The notes under the pieces were generated by a model that did no database searches, was not told the origin of the DNA, and was given only the letters and a program-made list of their open reading frames with translations. Shown here piece by piece: positions 35,484 through 45,025 of a stretch of 64,000 bases of DNA (the first letter of the stretch is position 1; each line of letters opens with the position of its first letter). Source of the DNA: an uncultured Bacilli bacterium (GTDB lineage: Bacteria > Bacillota_I > Bacilli_A > RFN20 > CAG-826); the NCBI GenBank assembly GCA_944372115.1, contig CALVYH010000004.1:1-64000 (forward strand), read 5' to 3'. Position numbers and translations under genes: made by a program.

Positions 35484-36182
35484 TTAATTAAATGGAGAAT
35501 TATCAGTTGGAGCAATTGTTAAAGTTAAAGTAATTAAAGAATTATCAGCATTATTTACATAACTCTTAACATCACTAACAATTTGTTTATATTGCTCTAT
35601 TGTAATTGGAGTATACTCACTTTTATATTCAAAACAACGATTCAAATATAACGTTCCTTCATCAGCTAAAGAAAAAGTATTATTTCCATCTTCTTTAAAC
35701 TGAAAAATAAATTCTTTATTTATTTCATCAAAAGAATCATAATGACCTTTATTTAAACTTTCACTTTCTTCATTAAGTTCAAAATAATAAGATAAAGGAC
35801 TATTAATATTAAATTTTAAACTAGCTTTAAAATCATCAACTCTATAAGTTTCTCCACTATATCCATCTTTAGGAGTAATTTTAAAATTAAATGTTGAATC
35901 AGTTTGAGCATCTAAAACTGTATCATTAGCTTTATAATAAAATACTATTCCTCCATAATTAGAATATTGAGTATTATTACTTTCAATATAAAAATAATTA
36001 GGACAATGAATGATTTCTACCTTTCCAAATTCCAAATAATTTTCAATATTTAAAGATAAAGAAAAACTTTTAGAAGAACTTCCTTCATTAAATTCCCATA
36101 AAGCAAAACCACTTCCAATAAGACTAAAAGAAGCAATTAAACTTAATATTGATGTTAAAATAAATACTTTTTTTCTACCCAT
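35484..36182 (-). CDS. TasA-like exported protein (probable SipW substrate)
   Basis: A 232-residue secreted protein. The signal region ends LIGSGFALWEF, closely like the LVGSGFSAWTF of the protein at 40160-40831. SipW-processed TasA/camelysin proteins have this kind of Gly-x-x-x-Ala-x-aromatic cleavage zone. The mature part is predicted to be beta-rich, as judged by alternating hydrophobic runs. It is last in the cluster, just after the signal peptidase gene. A minor fibre subunit or adaptor is plausible. Confidence 0.65.
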   Translation of the reverse strand: MGRKKVFILTSILSLIASFSLIGSGFALWEFNEGSSSKSFSLSLNIENYLEFGKVEIIHCPNYFYIESNNTQYSNYGGIVFYYKANDTVLDAQTDSTFNFKITPKDGYSGETYRVDDFKASLKFNINSPLSYYFELNEESESLNKGHYDSFDEINKEFIFQFKEDGNNTFSLADEGTLYLNRCFEYKSEYTPITIEQYKQIVSDVKSYVNNADNSLITLTLTIAPTDNSPFN

Positions 36183-36220
36183 ATTCTTTTTTTCTCTTAC
36201 TTTTTATCTATTTTATCTTC

Positions 36221-37228
36221 TTACTTTATTTCATTATTAATAGTAAAGATAGTTGATGTTAATGTATTATCATCTTCATTATTATCACTTTTAACAATAT
36301 TTACTTCTTTTATTAACTTATCAATATCTTCTTCAATAGAATATATTGAAGAAGATTTATTATAATAATGTTTACATAATATAAATGAATCTAAGCGTAA
36401 TTTATAAGCTTTATTAATTCTTTCTTCAGCAATTGTTGCAAGCGCTAAAAAGGTAAATGCGGCACATAATGCAATTAAACCAATTTCACTTTTAATATAA
36501 GTAATAGCTACTCCTAATCCATAATTATTAAATCCATTATATTTACCAATTATATCTTTATATTCTAATTCTCTTTCATAAGATAATGAAAGAGAATTAG
36601 AATCTCCTCTTAAAGTGTATATTTTTTTATTATCTTCGTTTGTTTTTATTTCAATAATACGGTGAATAATTAAAATATCTTCATGTTTATAAGCTACTAC
36701 ATCATATAATTTTAATTCATCTTCACTATTTATTTTTTCTATTCCAATTAAAGAATATTGATCAATTTGATTAGTTAAATTATAGTCAAATAAATAATCA
36801 TTTTCTTCATTTCTTTCTTCCATACTTCCACTTAAAATAGTGAGATAGGTAGTATTATTAATATAAATTTGATCACCTTGAAGACGATAAGTTAATCCAA
36901 CTGCTGATATAGAAATTAAAATAACTATAACAATAGAAGAAAATACATCCATTAATATATGGAGTCTTTTTTGAATAACTTCTTCTCTTTTAATCATTTC
37001 TACACAACTAATAAAACTTTCATTTCTTTTTCTTTTATGAACATTTATTTTATATATTCTAGAGCGATATTCTTTTTTTAATTCTCTATCTTCAAGTCCA
37101 ACATTAATATGACTTACTTTATAAAAAGAATATAAAAAGAAAAGAAAAGAAAAAACAATTGCTAAACCTACAATTACAAATATTGAAACAATTATAGCGA
37201 TAACAAATAGTTTCTCTTGTCCATTCAT
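36221..37228 (-). CDS. sipW: SipW-type signal peptidase I
   Basis: A 335-residue membrane peptidase. The catalytic Ser lies in LSGSM (Ser135). The second catalytic residue is His189 in the IIHRIIEI box, which replaces the usual Lys; this Ser/His arrangement marks the ER/SipW type. The GDSN box lies near residue 211. It has extra N-terminal helices (about 6-36 and 92-114) and a C-terminal helix (about 240-265), longer than B. subtilis SipW (about 190). It sits between its probable substrates. Confidence 0.85.
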   Translation of the reverse strand: MNGQEKLFVIAIIVSIFVIVGLAIVFSFLFFLYSFYKVSHINVGLEDRELKKEYRSRIYKINVHKRKRNESFISCVEMIKREEVIQKRLHILMDVFSSIVIVILISISAVGLTYRLQGDQIYINNTTYLTILSGSMEERNEENDYLFDYNLTNQIDQYSLIGIEKINSEDELKLYDVVAYKHEDILIIHRIIEIKTNEDNKKIYTLRGDSNSLSLSYERELEYKDIIGKYNGFNNYGLGVAITYIKSEIGLIALCAAFTFLALATIAEERINKAYKLRLDSFILCKHYYNKSSSIYSIEEDIDKLIKEVNIVKSDNNEDDNTLTSTIFTINNEIK

Positions 37229-37253
37229 ATTTTATCTTTTCCTCCTTTCTTTA

Positions 37254-40046
37254 TTAACTAGTTACTTTTTCTATATATAAAATATAGTTTTTCCTTATTC
37301 TAAATAAGAATCTATTTGAGAATTCATATTGAGTAGAATCAGTTGAAACTGGTTTATATTCTGCAAATGTTAAGCCGGTTACATAATCAATTACTCGATA
37401 AGTACTTCCGTCTTTATTAACTTTTTTAGCTATAGCTTCTTCTAAAGTTATTTTTTGATCTTCATCGACATGTCTTCCATCAATATTCATACCAATGTAG
37501 TAACGTTTTTCCCATAAAGTAGGTAAATCATCATGATCAACAAATCCATCGTTATCTAAATGTAAAGTAAAATCATCATAACTATTAACATCTACTAATT
37601 TAAAAAAAACATTAGAATGTCTAAAAGCATATAAATGATAGTGAATTGGTGTTGAAATACCATCAACTGGGTTTTCACAGGCATATAAAATGAAATCATA
37701 AAGTCCTAAATATTGTTGACTTTTTGCTTCATAATATCTTCCATTACTAGTTCCATCATGATCATGAGCATTAAAAAGGGTAAAGTAATAAGAAGCATTT
37801 AAAAATACTTCATTATCATCAACTTCATCATCTCCATTAATATCATAAAATAGAGTGTTATTACCATGATCATCTAAATAATCATTATCAATACCACTAG
37901 TTTGGTGAGTTTGATCACCTAAATTAGAAGGATAAAAATGGACTTGATCTCCTTGATATTTAGAAAACAATCTTATTTGGAATGCCGCTTCTTCTACACT
38001 TTTATAAGTTGTAAAATCAACATTTTTAATAATATAAATATTTTCATTATCTAAAGGTGGTAATCCTTTTACTATGTCAGTAGTAGGAATATCTGTAACA
38101 ATTGTATTACCTTGATTATCTACTTCTGTATGAGTAACTGTACTTTTAGCTTGATAAATAGGATGAGTTTGTTTAACCATTGAAGGTGCAATATTATATA
38201 AACGATCAACTTGATCGTTTATACTACTTCCATTATTTCTAGAAGATAATCCACTAACAAATTTAGCTTCAGTAACTTTTTCAATTGCAAAAACAAAATA
38301 ACTTTCATTATAATCTGCCGAATTAGAAATTGCTTGAGGAGTATTTATAACAAACTCTAAATTTTTATTAGAAATAGGTTCAGGAAGATTATCTAAAATA
38401 TATTCTTTTAAAGCTGTTCCATTATTTCGATAATAATCACCAGAATTTAAATCTTCTATTTTATAACGATCATCCCCTAACAGTTTAGTTCTTGTTATTC
38501 GTTGATATGAATTAGGGGAAACAACAAACATAAATAAATTGTATAATCCACTTCCGTATTTTTCTAAAATTAGTTGAGTAGCTGATTTATTTTGGGCATC
38601 TTTTTGATAAATTGTTAAGACTTCTTCCCAAGTTCCATTCCATGCGCCGATTCCGCTTCCTCCGTCTTCGGAATGCTTTAATGCTGCACCTTTTAAATAA
38701 ATATTAGTTATATTACTATCTTCAAGATTAATATTTAAATTATTAATCGAAGCATATTTAATTGGTAATTCGTCTAAATTTGTACGATCTAAAATTTCTT
38801 CTTTAGTATATAAAAAATATTGAGTATCTGGAAAATAAACACCTGGAGTTGTTTCATCTTCATATTCAAAATCTATTTGAAGAGCATCTCTTCCCCCATT
38901 ACGATATTCTTCTCCATTTCCATTATCAGCTTTAAAAGTCATTGAATCGCCATTGTTATTTAAAATATTATCAAGATCAGATTCCGATAATTGGGAACGA
39001 TAATCTTTCCCATTAGAAAAAATAGGAAATAAACGAATAACGTTTTTATCATCAGCATATTCTTCTAAGTTACGCATTAAATCAAAATAACTATGTAAGT
39101 CACTTGAAGAAAAAGAACTTAAAACTGTATTTCCATCATAATTACCTGTTGTTAAAGCTGAAAAGGTATTAGTATCATCAAAATATCCCCAACCATTAAA
39201 AGTTAAGTTATACCAAGCTCCAGCAGGATTTGAATCTCCCATATCATTATATGGGAGAGGATTAAGTTTTTGATATAAAGCGATAGGTAAATTATCTTCA
39301 ATTGTTATTTTATAAGGTAAATATCGACCTTCTCCACTAGCTAATTCAGGCCAATAACCCATTCTATCACTTCTAAATTTTGGACGATTTTTAGTTCTTC
39401 CACTAATATCAGGATTTGTATTATTTTCATTTTGGTTATATTCAAGTGGTTCGTTTAACCATTTAGGCGAACCACTGTCGCTTTTATATTTATTCCAAGT
39501 TTGATAATAAGCATCGATTGAACTAGGCTCATTGTTTCCATAATCTTCTTGTAAATAAGTATTTCTATCACTATAGATATGTCCTGCTTGATTACCGACA
39601 TAATTTAAATAATATTCATCACCATTACTCCAAGTAGCATTATTTACTTTAAAAGAATCATGTATGTTAGAAGGTGTTACAACATTATCAATATTTATAT
39701 CATAATCCCCTTGATTTAAACTGTAAGTTACATCGATATATCCAAACATATCTTCAGGGAGTATTTCAGAATTATTAGTAATGGTATTCTTTTTATTTAA
39801 ACAATTGTGATATTGTTGAGAATATAAGGTAGAAGGAAAAAAATAGATAGTATATTCTTTAGATGTATAATCTTGATTAACACTACTATCATAATTTTCT
39901 CTAATATTATCAATACCTCCTAAAGTTATATTTTCATTATTTTCTATAGGAAATGATGAAAATATAAAAAGAGAATATGCTCCTATAGGAAGCACAATAA
40001 ATAAAGATATAAAGGCTATAAATATTGCTAATATTCTTTTTTTCAT
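37254..40046 (-). CDS. Large exported protein with EF-hand-like loops
   Basis: 930 residues starting with a signal or anchor segment (about 5-31). It is rich in Asn, Asp and Tyr. Calcium-loop-like segments appear near the C-terminus: DINGDDEVDDNE near residue 735 and LDNDGFVDHDD near 832. No sortase motif, lipobox or C-terminal helix is seen. The gene lies between the TasA-like subunit and sipW, so a fibre-associated surface protein or adhesin is likely by context. I recognise no family. Confidence 0.6.
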   Translation of the reverse strand: MKKRILAIFIAFISLFIVLPIGAYSLFIFSSFPIENNENITLGGIDNIRENYDSSVNQDYTSKEYTIYFFPSTLYSQQYHNCLNKKNTITNNSEILPEDMFGYIDVTYSLNQGDYDINIDNVVTPSNIHDSFKVNNATWSNGDEYYLNYVGNQAGHIYSDRNTYLQEDYGNNEPSSIDAYYQTWNKYKSDSGSPKWLNEPLEYNQNENNTNPDISGRTKNRPKFRSDRMGYWPELASGEGRYLPYKITIEDNLPIALYQKLNPLPYNDMGDSNPAGAWYNLTFNGWGYFDDTNTFSALTTGNYDGNTVLSSFSSSDLHSYFDLMRNLEEYADDKNVIRLFPIFSNGKDYRSQLSESDLDNILNNNGDSMTFKADNGNGEEYRNGGRDALQIDFEYEDETTPGVYFPDTQYFLYTKEEILDRTNLDELPIKYASINNLNINLEDSNITNIYLKGAALKHSEDGGSGIGAWNGTWEEVLTIYQKDAQNKSATQLILEKYGSGLYNLFMFVVSPNSYQRITRTKLLGDDRYKIEDLNSGDYYRNNGTALKEYILDNLPEPISNKNLEFVINTPQAISNSADYNESYFVFAIEKVTEAKFVSGLSSRNNGSSINDQVDRLYNIAPSMVKQTHPIYQAKSTVTHTEVDNQGNTIVTDIPTTDIVKGLPPLDNENIYIIKNVDFTTYKSVEEAAFQIRLFSKYQGDQVHFYPSNLGDQTHQTSGIDNDYLDDHGNNTLFYDINGDDEVDDNEVFLNASYYFTLFNAHDHDGTSNGRYYEAKSQQYLGLYDFILYACENPVDGISTPIHYHLYAFRHSNVFFKLVDVNSYDDFTLHLDNDGFVDHDDLPTLWEKRYYIGMNIDGRHVDEDQKITLEEAIAKKVNKDGSTYRVIDYVTGLTFAEYKPVSTDSTQYEFSNRFLFRIRKNYILYIEKVTS

Positions 40047-40086
40047 TGTTCTATTTATTTATATATTAATAATTATATCCTATAAA

Positions 40087-40114
40087 GGGATAGAAAATAT
40101 TTATTTCCTATCCC
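40087..40114 (-). terminator. Internal attenuator-like hairpin
   Basis: GGGATAG and CTATCCC arms, extended by A/T pairs, form a hairpin between the first TasA-like gene and the 930-residue gene. On the minus strand it is followed by only a short T-rich tract, which suggests partial termination that would lower expression of downstream genes relative to the first subunit. Confidence 0.5.
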
Positions 40115-40159
40115 GAATATAATTATTGGTGTTTATATAATTATCTATACTTTATTTAA

Positions 40160-40831
40160 TTAAACTAAAACTGCTGAAACTGTAATTGTAAATTGTTTTC
40201 TTGTTGTATCAGTAACTGCGTTATTTAAACCATTCCATTCATCATGGTCAGCTGGTTTTCCAATAGCACCTGCACTATTGGTATAATTGAAAATTTTGTT
40301 ATGTGAAGTTGCTTCGTTTAAATCAACGATTAAATTAGCAGTATTTTTACTAAAACCGACGTTAGCGAAAGTAAATGTACCACCGTTTGACCTTGTTCCT
40401 GTAATTCCATTTGGTATTGTAGCAGATAAATCATCGTTTGACCATTCTAAATAGGTTCCTAATGTAGTTGTATCAAAAGTAAAAGTAACTGTAATGGTGC
40501 AAGATTGAGCACTATTTGAACTATCTTTAGTAACTGCGATAGAAAGGTTTCCATCATTACTAAAAATATCTCCAGTTTGATTACCAAACTGTATGCCTGT
40601 TTCTGTATTTGTTAATTTATCAAGACCTGTACCTTGATCTAATTGTAAAGCGTTAGGAGCTGTGACTTGTAATCCGATATCTTTATCTTCAACAGGTGTG
40701 ACATATATATTACCAACTTTATCTTGAGTAGCGTTTCCACTACCAAATGTCCATGCTGAAAAACCACTTCCTACTAAAATTCCAGCAGTTAAAAGTGGCA
40801 AAACTGTCATTACTAATTTTCTTTTTAACAT
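40160..40831 (-). CDS. TasA-like fibre subunit (probable SipW substrate)
   Basis: A 223-residue secreted protein with signal region LTAGILVGSGFSAWTFG. It is Thr/Asn/Gly-rich and mostly beta-like, and ends in a hydrophobic strand (FTITVSAVLV). It fits the TasA/camelysin class processed by SipW, which in Bacillus forms biofilm fibres. It is first in the cluster, with a strong GGGGAG site and an attenuator-like hairpin after it, as expected for the most abundant subunit. Assignment rests on the signal motif and on the adjacent SipW. Confidence 0.65.
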   Translation of the reverse strand: MLKRKLVMTVLPLLTAGILVGSGFSAWTFGSGNATQDKVGNIYVTPVEDKDIGLQVTAPNALQLDQGTGLDKLTNTETGIQFGNQTGDIFSNDGNLSIAVTKDSSNSAQSCTITVTFTFDTTTLGTYLEWSNDDLSATIPNGITGTRSNGGTFTFANVGFSKNTANLIVDLNEATSHNKIFNYTNSAGAIGKPADHDEWNGLNNAVTDTTRKQFTITVSAVLV

Positions 40832-40888
40832 ATGTTCTTTTCTCCCCTAATAAGAAAATAATATAATTGTATGAAATTATATATATTA

Positions 40889-40918
40889 AAATTAGACAGC
40901 TATCCCTCTGTCTAATTT
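40889..40918. promoter_or_regulatory. Leader hairpin of the TasA-like operon
   Basis: Perfect 11-bp arms (AAATTAGACAG and complement) with an 8-base loop, about 60 bases before the subunit start. In minus-strand RNA the loop is AGGGATAG, the exact complement of CTATCCCT in the 3' arm of the hairpin at 40087-40114. Confidence 0.5.
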
Positions 40919-41216
40919 ATATTAACATATCATAATATTATAACAAGTATAACTTTTAATATTGACTAGATAGTTAATATAAAATATATATCTTATTATA
41001 ATAATATTTTTAATCAAATTCTAAATTTATTAAAAATATACTATTCTTAATATCATTGACATTATAATTAATAATTATATTAATTAAATAAAAATGAGTT
41101 ATATTATTAAAAAAGTAGGTATAATATCGTAATATTTAGTTAAAATTTATTAAATAAATATATCGTTTGTACCTATTTAGATATGAAAATCAGGTATTAG
41201 TAAAATATTAGTGATG

Positions 41217-41270
41217 AAAACCTAACTTTTTGCAAATTTTGGCACTTTCAAAACCTAACTTTTTGCAAAT
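41217..41270 (+). repeat. Direct repeat of a 21-base motif
   Basis: AAAACCTAACTTTTTGCAAAT occurs at 41217-41237 and 41250-41270 (33-base period). A 20-base identical stretch lies in the opposite orientation at 24193-24212. Multiple direct copies at an end are typical of IS21-like termini, but no transposase remains. Confidence 0.6.
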
Positions 41271-41487
41271 GACCTTTTAAAAATGCGATAAATATCGTAG
41301 TTTATCCAATTACAACTTTATGTAACTAAAATTCAGTTTTAGTGTTAAATAATCTGTGTCTACTTTTTTGTTACCACTACACTACTTTTAGGTTACCACT
41401 ACATTTTATTGCAAATTCCTCCGCCAAAATGATATAAAAAATAAAATAAGAAGTACCAATTTGGCAATTCTTATATTGACTTTATCA

Positions 41488-41644
41488 TAAGGACCATTTC
41501 TTTAACAACTATATTTTCTTTTTAATTTGACTTTTGACCAATTTCTTATAAGTCTTATAATTTCAATGAGGCTTTCTTAACTATTTAAAAATCAAAAAAT
41601 CAATAAAGTTTTTCTTTTTTGAAAAGCAAAAACCTTATATATAA
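41488..41644 (-). repeat. Dispersed ~150-bp repeat, copy 2
   Basis: Reverse-complement homologue of 25951-26101, with the same shared blocks and small indels. It lies in a gene-free stretch next to other repeat relics. Confidence 0.65.
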
Positions 41645-41829
41645 CTCATTTACATTTATCTAATCTATTAAATTTATATATTAAAATTATTTATCAAAAT
41701 AGAAAGCAAAAAAATTAAAGCTTAGGTAAAATTTTAAATAACTATTCATATTTTATAGCATTTATTAAATATAAATAATTGAAAAAATAAGCGAAAATAA
41801 ACCAATTATTAGCAATATAATATCAAATA

Positions 41830-42057
41830 CTAAAAACCTATTCTCGAACGCTTATTTTCTCTATCTATTTTTATCCACTCTAAAATTAAATCAACAAGGC
41901 TACAGAATAAGACAATCCCGCCAGTAATTAATATTATTCCTTTATAAGAAAATTCATTATTTAAAATTAATAATAGAAAAGTGACTATTATAGAAACAAT
42001 AGCTAAAGTTTTAAAAATTAGTGAAAAAATAATTTTTTTAGAATATTTTTTATACAT
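41830..42057 (-). CDS. Small membrane protein
   Basis: 75 residues with two hydrophobic helices (about 10-33 and 39-60) separated by a short loop, then a basic tail (KIDRENKRSRIGF). It resembles two-helix small membrane proteins without a named family. The ribosome site is weak. Confidence 0.5.
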   Translation of the reverse strand: MYKKYSKKIIFSLIFKTLAIVSIIVTFLLLILNNEFSYKGIILITGGIVLFCSLVDLILEWIKIDRENKRSRIGF

Positions 42058-42260
42058 ATCTAAACCTGCCTAATTGAAAATTAAATTTTTATAAATTAAC
42101 TTAATTATATCTAATTTTTCAAATAAAAAAGCAACATTTTAATAGTTTTAATTCTATAGATGTTGCTTTATTACTTGTTATTTTTAAATAATTTATTAAA
42201 TCTATTAAAAGTATAAATTTTCACAAATTTTCATCTTTTATTGACTTTTTCTTCACTTAT

Positions 42261-43070
42261 TTATTTATAAAATACTTTATATAAATATAATCCTTTAGCT
42301 TCGACTTGATAGTTTATTATTTTTCTTTCTTTTATATTAGTTAAATAATTTTTTATCTCTTCCTTACTAATTTTATTTTCATTATATGCTAAAAAAGTTC
42401 CAATTATTTTTCTAATTTCATAACGCATAAAACCATCACCCATAAACGTTATTTTTATATATTTATTACTAATTTTTGATATTTTTATATCAAAAATTGT
42501 TCTTATAAAATTTTCTTCATCTTCTTTTTTAGATGTAAAATTAATAAAGTTATGTTTACCAATAAATTCTTTAGATATATCGATTAATTTTCTTATATCT
42601 ATATTATTTTTATAAAATAATTCATAGTTTCTTTTTAATGGATCATATTCTTTTATATTAATAAGATAATAGTATTCTTTTTTTAACGAAGAAAAACGTG
42701 AAGAAAAAGATAAAGGAACTTTGCTTATTTTCTTTATATAAATATCTGAAGGTAAAAGTTTATTCATTTTATATTTAAAAAGGGATAAATCATCGATTTT
42801 TTTATTAGTGAAAAAATTTGCTACTTGATTTAAAGCATGTACTCCTTTATCAGTTCTTCCACTACTATAAATTTTAGTCTCTTTTTGAGAAGTAATAATT
42901 ATATTTAAAATTTTTTCAATTTCTTCTTGAACACTTCTTTCATTTTTTTGTTTTTGATAACCAAAAAAAGAAGTTCCATCATAAGAAAAAATAATTTTAT
43001 AGTTATAATTACCTAATTTTTCTTGTATATTTTTAATTTTTATTCTTGTTTCTTCATTTCTTTCGTGCAT
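42261..43070 (-). CDS. truA: tRNA pseudouridine38-40 synthase
   Basis: A 269-residue enzyme that isomerises U38-U40 in the tRNA anticodon arm. The catalytic Asp is in YSSGRTDKGVHAL (Asp74). The opening YNYKIIFSYDGTSFFGYQKQ and the C-terminal GFMRYEIRKIIGTFL are TruA signatures. About 20 extra N-terminal residues precede the usual start, so the true start may be internal. It lies after ecfT as in Bacilli, but rplM-rpsI do not follow here. Confidence 0.94.
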   Translation of the reverse strand: MHERNEETRIKIKNIQEKLGNYNYKIIFSYDGTSFFGYQKQKNERSVQEEIEKILNIIITSQKETKIYSSGRTDKGVHALNQVANFFTNKKIDDLSLFKYKMNKLLPSDIYIKKISKVPLSFSSRFSSLKKEYYYLINIKEYDPLKRNYELFYKNNIDIRKLIDISKEFIGKHNFINFTSKKEDEENFIRTIFDIKISKISNKYIKITFMGDGFMRYEIRKIIGTFLAYNENKISKEEIKNYLTNIKERKIINYQVEAKGLYLYKVFYK

Positions 43071-43254
43071 ATAAATATTTTATCAACTATAAAGAATTAT
43101 TAGTTATAAAATTTTAAATTTTATTTCAAAAAATATAATAAAATAAAAAAGTCGATAATTATCATATATTTTACAATTTTTGTAAAAAAATCGAACGAGT
43201 TTTAAAGAAATTTACAAATTTCCCAAACGACTTTTATAAAAACCAACTCTCGAT

Positions 43255-44136
43255 TTACCATGTAGGAATATTGAATATTGAGTTTAAGAAATCATCAAAA
43301 CCTGGAACATACGAAGCAAAGCATGATGCAGTAATCATAATTCCAGCTACTAGAAGAATAAAAATAATTGCTAATAAATCTCTATATGTAAAATGAAGTG
43401 TTTTATAATGACTTCTTTTTTTATAAGGATCATATCCTCTTGCTTCCATTGCAATAGCAAGTTCATCACTTCTTGAAAAACAACTTACTAAAAGAGGAAT
43501 AATTAATGTAGTTATTGATCTAATTTTACTCATTAAAAAACCACGATTATAATCAACACCTCTACTTTTTTGAGCATTCATTATTCTATTGGATTCATTT
43601 AAAAGAGTTGGAATAAATCTTAAAGCTAGTGAAATTGTTAAAGAAACTATTTGAGTAGGAAATTTAACGACTCTTAATGGGGTCAAATACCATTCAAGAG
43701 CATATGTAATATCCATTGGTAAGGTTGTTGAAGTTAAAATAATAGTTAAAGCAACCATTAAAATGAGTCTTAAAATAACATGACCTACATTTAAAAGACC
43801 ATCGTAATATAAGGTATAGCCATTTTCAAATTGATAAATTAAATATTTTCCTTCATTTGGTAAGAAAAACATAAAAATAAGCAGGAAAATAAACATAACC
43901 CACATTGAAGAAAGGCTTTTAAAGAATGATTTAAAAGAAACTTTTCCTATAATCATTATTAAAGCGATGATTATAGTTAAAAATCCTAAAACTAAAAAAC
44001 GATTGGTATAATTTCCATAAGGTAAAAATGTAACAACCATTAATAAAATTAAACTAAATAATTTAAAACGTGGATCTAGACGATGAATAATCGTATTATA
44101 TGGAGAATATTTACCTAAAATATTGCTATTTGCCAT
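43255..44136 (-). CDS. ecfT: ECF transporter transmembrane component
   Basis: The 293-residue EcfT scaffold of a group II energy-coupling-factor vitamin importer. It has five or six hydrophobic segments, the opening YSPYNTIIHRLDPRFKLFSL, and the coupling-helix Ala-Arg-Gly motifs (MNAQKSRGVD and AMEARGYDPY) that contact the ATPases. It overlaps ecfA2 by 11 bases. An S component is encoded at 55319-56140. Confidence 0.94.
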   Translation of the reverse strand: MANSNILGKYSPYNTIIHRLDPRFKLFSLILLMVVTFLPYGNYTNRFLVLGFLTIIIALIMIIGKVSFKSFFKSLSSMWVMFIFLLIFMFFLPNEGKYLIYQFENGYTLYYDGLLNVGHVILRLILMVALTIILTSTTLPMDITYALEWYLTPLRVVKFPTQIVSLTISLALRFIPTLLNESNRIMNAQKSRGVDYNRGFLMSKIRSITTLIIPLLVSCFSRSDELAIAMEARGYDPYKKRSHYKTLHFTYRDLLAIIFILLVAGIMITASCFASYVPGFDDFLNSIFNIPTW

Positions 44137-45025
44137 AATTTTCTCCTATTACATCAACTAATTCATCAATTGTATTAGCATTTGAAATATCATTTTTAAA
44201 ACCAAATTCATCTAAATATCTTTTAAATTTATAAAAAGAAGGTATTTCTAATGAATAATTACTTAAATCTTTAGAATTAAATAATTCATTTGGAGTAACC
44301 ATTTTTATAAAACGAGAATCTTTTAAAACAGCAACTTTTGTAGCATATTCCATTACTACATCCATATCGTGAGTAACAATAATTATAGTTGTTCCTTTTT
44401 CATGAATTTTTTTAATTAAATCTAAAATTTCTTTTTTTCCATTTGGATCAAGGCCAACGGTTGGTTCATCTAAAACTAAAATTGAAGGAGATGAAGCAAT
44501 AATTCCAGCAATTGCAACTCTTCTTTTTTCTCCACCACTTATTTCAAAAGGACTTTTTTCATAATAACTTTCATCAATACCAACTTCATTTAAAGCTTCG
44601 ATTGCTTTTTCTTTAGCCTCTTTTTCATTCATTCCAAAATTTAAAGGGCCAAACATTACATCCTTAATAATTGTTTCGCTAAAAAGTTGATATTCTGGAA
44701 ATTGGAAAACCATACCTACTTCTTTTCTAAGATTAGAAAACTTTTTAAAATCTTTACTTTTTAATCTTTTTTCTTTTTTTAACTTTTTAATAATTTCTTT
44801 ATCACCTGTTACATAAAAATCTAAAACTTTTGTATAACCACTTGTTGGAAGTAATAAGCCATTTAAAGTTTGAACTAAAGTTGATTTTCCACTTCCTGTA
44901 TGACCAACAAGAGCAATAAAATCACCTTTTTCAATATTAAAACTTACCTCTTTTAAGGCGTCATAATGATTAGGATCTTTTTTGTTATAAATAAAAGATA
45001 TGTTATTAAAATTTATTAACGACAT
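44126..45025 (-). CDS. ecfA2: ECF transporter ATPase A2
   Basis: A 299-residue ATPase. Walker A GHTGSGKST is near residue 42, the Q-loop VFQFPEYQLF, the signature SGGEKRRVAIAGI, and Walker B ILVLDEPTVGLD. It pairs with EcfA1 on EcfT. It overlaps both neighbours by about 10 bases. Confidence 0.95.
   Translation of the reverse strand: MSLINFNNISFIYNKKDPNHYDALKEVSFNIEKGDFIALVGHTGSGKSTLVQTLNGLLLPTSGYTKVLDFYVTGDKEIIKKLKKEKRLKSKDFKKFSNLRKEVGMVFQFPEYQLFSETIIKDVMFGPLNFGMNEKEAKEKAIEALNEVGIDESYYEKSPFEISGGEKRRVAIAGIIASSPSILVLDEPTVGLDPNGKKEILDLIKKIHEKGTTIIIVTHDMDVVMEYATKVAVLKDSRFIKMVTPNELFNSKDLSNYSLEIPSFYKFKRYLDEFGFKNDISNANTIDELVDVIGENYGK

Larger units (their letters stand above)
40832..41829. other. 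Intergenic kilobase with hairpin and repeat relics
   Basis: No gene is seen. It contains a 5' leader hairpin (40889-40918), a direct repeat (41217-41270), two copies of GTTACCACTACA near 41369-41402, and the second copy of the dispersed repeat (41488-41644). It looks like accumulated mobile-element debris upstream of the SipW cluster. Confidence 0.55.
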
